The notes under the pieces: generated by a model
What the model was told of the DNA's origin: nothing
What the model saw: only the letters and a program-made list of their open reading frames with translations
Databases searched by the model: none
Translations under genes and position numbers: made by a program
Origin: Maricaulis sp048268525
GTDB taxonomy: Bacteria > Pseudomonadota > Alphaproteobacteria > Caulobacterales > Maricaulaceae
NCBI RefSeq assembly: GCF_048268525.1
Contig: NZ_JBLWVH010000001.1
Span: 124,001 to 188,000, forward strand
Direction: 5' to 3'
DNA: 64,000 nucleotides
In this document: positions 60,059 to 64,000 of the stretch, piece after piece
Layout: each line of letters starts with the position of its first letter
How positions within the stretch are numbered: the stretch's first letter is position 1

Positions 60059-61627
60059 ATGGTCGCCGTGAATACCTCCGCCCCGCCCAAAGACCGACTT
60101 GCCAATATCGACCGGGCCCTGCGGGCCGGTCGGATCGCACAGGCCAGGGCCATGTCAGAGGCGCTGGTGCGCGAGTATCCGGACTATCCTGACGCCTGGA
60201 TCATTCATGCCCGGGCCCTGCAGAAGGCCGGTGATTTCGCCGGCATGCGCTCAGCGCTGACCGAAGCCATCAATCTCGAGCCCTCATCGCCGCTGGCGCG
60301 ACTGATGATGGTCGAGGCGGATGTCCATCTCGGCGAGGTCGAGCAGGCCAGGACCGGTTTGCTGGCGATGGAGAGTGAAGCCGCGGGGAATGCCAACTGG
60401 CTGGGCCGTCTGGCTGAGGCATTCGGTCAATGTGGCCAGCATGTCGATGCCGCCCGATGCGCACGCGCTGCAGCCGCATTGTCGCCCGACGAACCGGCAC
60501 ATCGATACAATCTCGCCACGCATCTGGTCGCTGTGGGTGAGCTGGAGGAGGCGGAGGCTGCCTTCGATGCCGTGATCGCCAGCGCACCGCATGACTATGA
60601 CGCCTATTACAATCGCGCCACGCTGCGTCGCCAGACGGCCGACCGAAATCATGTCGCCGAACTTCAACGAATGGTCCGCGTGCCTCACCGCACGCCCATG
60701 GGGCCGGTCGCGCTACACTATGCCCTGGCCAAGGAACTGGAAGACCTGGGCGATTACACGGCGAGTTTCGAGGCGCTGACGGTCGGCGCCCAGCATCGTC
60801 GAGGACTCATGCGTTACAACGTGACCGGTGATGTCACGACGATGGGTCAGATCGCGACGGTGTTTGACAAGGCCTATTTCGACAGGGTCGGGCGTGGCGA
60901 TGGAGGGGATGGACCGGTTTTCGTGCTCGGTCTGCCACGCAGCGGGACAACGCTGGTCGACCGGATCCTGAGTGCGCATTCCGACGTGGAGAGTCTTGGC
61001 GAACTGAATGACTTCGCCCTGGCCCTGACGACACTCTGCCAGGCGGAGGGCGGCAAGTCGGGCCTGGTCCAGGCCGCGTCGAGGCTGGATCCGTCGACTC
61101 TCGGCAAGGCTTATTGCAAACGCGCCGGCGGACGGACCTCCGGCTCCCGCTTCTTTATCGACAAGGCCCCGGCGAACTTCCTCTACATCGGGCTGATCGC
61201 TGCTGCACTGCCGGACGCACGCATCGTCCATCTGCAACGCGATCCGATGGACAACGCGTATTCTCTCTACAAGGCCCTGTTCCGGATGGGCTATCCATTC
61301 TCCTACGACTTCGCCGACCTGGCCGCCTACATGCAGGCAAAGGACGCGTTGATGGCGCATTGGCGAGAGGTCCTGCCAGGCCGCATCATCGATGTCCGCT
61401 ATGAAGACGTGGTCGCGGATCAGGATGGTGAGACCCGCCGTCTGTTGGAGGCTGTCGGGCTCGAATTCGAAGAGGCCTGTCTAGCCTTTCACCGCAATCC
61501 GAGCCCATCGGCGACCCACAGTGCGGCGCAGGTTCGCCAACCGCTGTATGCAAGCTCGGTCGGCCTATGGCGAAGATACGAGCAGCAACTCCAGCCACTG
61601 GCAAAGATGCTCGGGGTGACGCCATGA
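60059..61627 (+). CDS. TPR-repeat sulfotransferase
   Basis: A 522-residue fusion. The N-terminal half (about 15-245) has tetratricopeptide-like helical repeats, for example WIIHARALQKAGDFAGM and YNLATHLVAVGELEEAEAAFDAVI. The C-terminal half is a PAPS-dependent sulfotransferase with the phosphosulfate loop VLGLPRSGTTLVDRI at 289-302 and the 3'-phosphate motif region RIVHLQRDPMDNAYSLYK. The acceptor is unknown; TPR-sulfotransferases are often found beside TonB receptors in sphingomonads and Caulobacterales. No ribosome site precedes ATG 60059. The stop overlaps the next start (ATGA). Confidence 0.9.
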   Translation: MVAVNTSAPPKDRLANIDRALRAGRIAQARAMSEALVREYPDYPDAWIIHARALQKAGDFAGMRSALTEAINLEPSSPLARLMMVEADVHLGEVEQARTGLLAMESEAAGNANWLGRLAEAFGQCGQHVDAARCARAAAALSPDEPAHRYNLATHLVAVGELEEAEAAFDAVIASAPHDYDAYYNRATLRRQTADRNHVAELQRMVRVPHRTPMGPVALHYALAKELEDLGDYTASFEALTVGAQHRRGLMRYNVTGDVTTMGQIATVFDKAYFDRVGRGDGGDGPVFVLGLPRSGTTLVDRILSAHSDVESLGELNDFALALTTLCQAEGGKSGLVQAASRLDPSTLGKAYCKRAGGRTSGSRFFIDKAPANFLYIGLIAAALPDARIVHLQRDPMDNAYSLYKALFRMGYPFSYDFADLAAYMQAKDALMAHWREVLPGRIIDVRYEDVVADQDGETRRLLEAVGLEFEEACLAFHRNPSPSATHSAAQVRQPLYASSVGLWRRYEQQLQPLAKMLGVTP

Positions 61628-63753
61628 GGTGTGTCCTGGTCGCGCTGGCCGCCTTGCTGGTCTCCGGGGTTGCCCAGGCACAGGCACGGGTGGTCGACGA
61701 TTTCGAGACCGGTCTGGGCCATGAGTGGCGCGGGGCGGCAGGTCGCGGCGATATCCAGCTGACGGAATATTCCGGCAATCACTCGCTGCGACTGCGGCGG
61801 AATGCCTGGGCGGCTCGTGTTGTGCCGCTGGACGGTCGCGACGATGTGCGGGTATCGGTCAGTTTCGCCGCTCGCGATCTCGAGGGCGATGATGCCTGTC
61901 TGCTTGAGGTGTCTGTCGATGGCGAAATCTGGCAGGAGCTGGGCCGGATCAGCCCGGGACAGGATGACGGTCTGACGATGCACCGGGTCGGTGGCGCGCT
62001 CGCGCATCCGCCTAGCGGAGACTGGGTCGCCGTGCGCCTGCGCGTCGCCGGCAATACACTCAATGATACCTGCTGGGCCGATGATCTTCGGGTTGACGCG
62101 AGGCCAGCCGAGCTTGAGTTGGGATTGCAGATTCCGGCGGGTGAAGGGCCGCTTGGGCAGCCGCTGTCGAGCCAGGCCTTCGCAAGGCCCGACGGCGCTC
62201 GTTCGCCGCTGGAACCGGTTTCCGGCCGATTGATCATCCCGTTCCTGGGCCGGGTTGATGGCTTCCGCGTCCATCGCGATGAATTCGGTTATGAGTCCGA
62301 GGCGGGTATCTTCTCGCTACCACCGCTCGAGATCGTCCTGGTCGGTGAGGATGATGACCTGATCCCGGTGCGACGGGGACCACTAGAGGGCGAACACCCG
62401 CATTGGGAGTGGATCGTCGAGCCAGGCCGGGCATGGCAATCGCCGGACGGTACAATTCGGGCGGTCTTGCCGGTCGCGCTCCAGGAGCGCAACGCCAATT
62501 GTGTTCATACCGGCTGGTTGAGCTTCGACACGAATGGAGACAGTGGCGCGCAGTCGGCGGTCCTTGTTATGGGCGCCGAGACATGTGCCTATTTCCAGTT
62601 CGACTTGTGGACCCGCCTGCCTGTCAGTTTTGAGCCGGGGCCGGGCCCGTCCGCCGACCTGATCCGTGATCGCCGCCAGGCTGAGATCGCCAATCGGGCG
62701 CCGCGGCAAGCAATCGCGACCCTTCAGGACCGATTTGCCGACGTGGATCTGGCGGCTTTCGGATCACCACTCGAAGTGTCGCCGGAGGCGATGACAGTTT
62801 ATGGCCTGCTGGCGGAGGGTGAGCTGTTCGCGGGTGGTTGCGAAACCCGGTTCGGTACAGACCCTTATTGCGACACCCTGCCTCTGCCGTCCTATTCGCT
62901 TGCCAAATCCATGGTGGCAGCTGTGGCCCTGATGCGGTTGGAGCAGCTTTATCCGGGTGCCCGCACGGCGCTGATTGCTGACCATGTGCCGGCCTGTTCA
63001 TCGGCGCGGTGGCAGGGCGTCACATTCGAGCACGCCCTGGACATGGCCACCGGGCTCTATACCTCCGCCGACTACAATCAGGACGAGGATGCGCCTTCGC
63101 TGTGGGCATTCATGTCACAGACCACCCATGAGGACCGGATCGAAGCGGCGTGCAGCTTGCACCCGCGCCGCGCGGCCCCTGGCGAGAGGTGGGTCTACCA
63201 CACCACCGACACCTACATTCTTGGTACGGCCCTCCAGGCCTTGTGGCGCAACAGGAGCGGGCAGGCCGATGCCGATTTCTATGATGATCTCCTGGTGCCG
63301 CTCTGGCGCGAGGTCGGGTTGTCGCCGCTCGCTGACCGGACGCGCCGGACCTATGACGCCGAGCGACAGCCGGTCTCAGGCTGGGGGCTGACCCTGCATT
63401 TCGACGACATCATGCGCCTGGCGGCCTATCTCAACGGCCCCCGAGCAGCCGACAGGCTGGATCCCGGCATGCTGGCGGCGGCGCTGCAGCGCGACGCGGC
63501 TGATCGCGGATTGCCCGCCGGCGGTGATACCCAGCGCTATCAAAACGGGTTCTGGGCGTGGAATGCCGGCCCGGCGCTGGGGTGCACCGGTGATGCATGG
63601 ATCCCGGCGATGTCCGGCTATGGCGGCATTACCGTCGCGCTGATCCCCAACGGCCATGTCTACGCCTATGTCAGTGACGGTCGCCAGTTCGCCTGGCGTC
63701 GCGCGGCCCAACAATCCAATGCTCTTGAACCCTTCTGTGAGGTCAGACCATGA
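61624..63753 (+). CDS. Exported serine hydrolase (beta-lactamase/DD-peptidase fold) with N-terminal domain
   Basis: A 709-residue protein. A signal peptide (about 1-20, ending VAQAQA) is followed by a 140-residue beta-sandwich-like domain beginning RVVDDFETGLGHEWRG. The middle region contains cysteines, and the C-terminal serine hydrolase domain begins near 370. The SxxK motif is Ser425-Leu-Ala-Lys428 (SYSLAKSMV); WVYHTTDTYILG supplies the second-motif Tyr, and a third motif is not clear. Such proteins may act as esterases, amidases or peptidases. ATG 61624 overlaps the sulfotransferase stop, so the frame open from 61567 is not used. Confidence 0.85.
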   Translation: MRCVLVALAALLVSGVAQAQARVVDDFETGLGHEWRGAAGRGDIQLTEYSGNHSLRLRRNAWAARVVPLDGRDDVRVSVSFAARDLEGDDACLLEVSVDGEIWQELGRISPGQDDGLTMHRVGGALAHPPSGDWVAVRLRVAGNTLNDTCWADDLRVDARPAELELGLQIPAGEGPLGQPLSSQAFARPDGARSPLEPVSGRLIIPFLGRVDGFRVHRDEFGYESEAGIFSLPPLEIVLVGEDDDLIPVRRGPLEGEHPHWEWIVEPGRAWQSPDGTIRAVLPVALQERNANCVHTGWLSFDTNGDSGAQSAVLVMGAETCAYFQFDLWTRLPVSFEPGPGPSADLIRDRRQAEIANRAPRQAIATLQDRFADVDLAAFGSPLEVSPEAMTVYGLLAEGELFAGGCETRFGTDPYCDTLPLPSYSLAKSMVAAVALMRLEQLYPGARTALIADHVPACSSARWQGVTFEHALDMATGLYTSADYNQDEDAPSLWAFMSQTTHEDRIEAACSLHPRRAAPGERWVYHTTDTYILGTALQALWRNRSGQADADFYDDLLVPLWREVGLSPLADRTRRTYDAERQPVSGWGLTLHFDDIMRLAAYLNGPRAADRLDPGMLAAALQRDAADRGLPAGGDTQRYQNGFWAWNAGPALGCTGDAWIPAMSGYGGITVALIPNGHVYAYVSDGRQFAWRRAAQQSNALEPFCEVRP

Positions 63754-64000
63754 CGCTTGATACACCCACGCCGCGCCGTCAGAGCGCCCTGCCGACGGCG
63801 GCGCCCGACGGGTTGATCGCGGCTGTCATGCTGGCCTTTCTGGCCACTGCGGGTCTGTTTTATGTGAACATCATGGCCGCCATCGTTGATGGCCTGGTCA
63901 CCGGGCTGGGCTTTACGGACAGCCAGGCCGGACAGATCGGCTCCGCCAACATTTACGGCGCCGCGGCTGGCGCCCTGGCCGCAGTATTCCTGATCAAGAC
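63750..64000 (+). CDS. Major facilitator transporter, partial (cut by window end)
   Basis: Translation from ATG 63750 gives MTLDTPTPRRQSALPTAAPD, then a hydrophobic helix (AAVMLAFLATAGLFYVNIMAA) and the start of a second (SANIYGAAAGALAAVFLIK). The loop between reads LGFTDSQAGQIGSAN, a pattern common in major facilitator sugar or drug transporters. It overlaps the hydrolase stop by 4 bases, so it belongs to the same operon. At least 300 residues are missing beyond the window. Confidence 0.7.
   Translation, partial: MTLDTPTPRRQSALPTAAPDGLIAAVMLAFLATAGLFYVNIMAAIVDGLVTGLGFTDSQAGQIGSANIYGAAAGALAAVFLIK

Noticed and set aside
1..64000. tRNA, rRNA, CRISPR arrays, insertion sequences, integrase or phage genes.
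   Set aside because: None was seen on reading either strand. Region borders show no target duplications or terminal repeats that would prove a mobile island.

Overview
The window reads as a chromosome segment of a marine, oligotrophic alphaproteobacterium of the Caulobacterales. A Maricaulis or other Hyphomonadaceae-like organism fits best. The grounds are high GC, four TonB-dependent receptors of Caulobacter type, FAD halogenase-like genes inside a carbohydrate locus, an H-NOX/histidine-kinase pair and many 1-14 base gene overlaps. The taxon is an inference from gene style, not from a marker gene. No tRNA, rRNA, CRISPR array, insertion sequence or phage gene was seen.

Layout. (1) 58-2898: a nitric-oxide-sensing module of H-NOX protein, hybrid histidine kinase and LuxR-type response regulator. 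(2) 3174-13297: a cell-surface signalling and uptake module of ECF sigma factor, FecR anti-sigma factor, STN-bearing TonB receptor, a paralogous TonB receptor without STN, and an exported S9 peptidase. The cargo suggests peptide uptake rather than iron. (3) 13595-36799: a beta-glucan/cellodextrin locus with an SSS sugar symporter, gluconokinase, two GH3 lipoproteins, a gluconolactonase, a GntP gluconate permease, a GH9 glucanase, four tandem halogenase-family flavoprotein genes (one degenerate), a TonB receptor, a GPH-type symporter and a LacI regulator. Four near-identical 16-bp palindromes (consensus TTGACAACGTTGTCAA) lie before its transcription units and probably bind that LacI protein.

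(4) 37051-53572: an anaerobic nitrate respiration island with nnrS, moaD, moaA, mobA and an Fnr-family regulator without the iron-sulfur cysteines. The divergent run narK1-narK2-narGHJI continues into a parvulin, an outer-membrane porin and a beta-carbonic anhydrase. TTGA-N6-TCAA (Fnr/Dnr-type) boxes precede nnrS and lie in the regulator/narK intergenic region. (5) 53680-56477: a GntR/FCD regulator and a MocR-type regulator with an unusual C-terminal extension. (6) 56643-64000: carbon-nitrogen hydrolase, TonB receptor, TPR-sulfotransferase, secreted SxxK serine hydrolase and an MFS transporter cut by the window edge. The pathway of this last group is not recognised.

How it works together. Beta-glucans or their oligomers would cross the outer membrane through the receptor at 31251 and be cut by GH9 and GH3 enzymes. 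The glucose could enter by symport, or be oxidised and enter as gluconate (gluconolactonase, GntP, gluconokinase) toward the Entner-Doudoroff pathway. Under low oxygen the nar island would supply an alternative electron acceptor, with NnrS and H-NOX dealing with nitric oxide. The least explained parts are the halogenase array and the 56.6-64 kb gene group.
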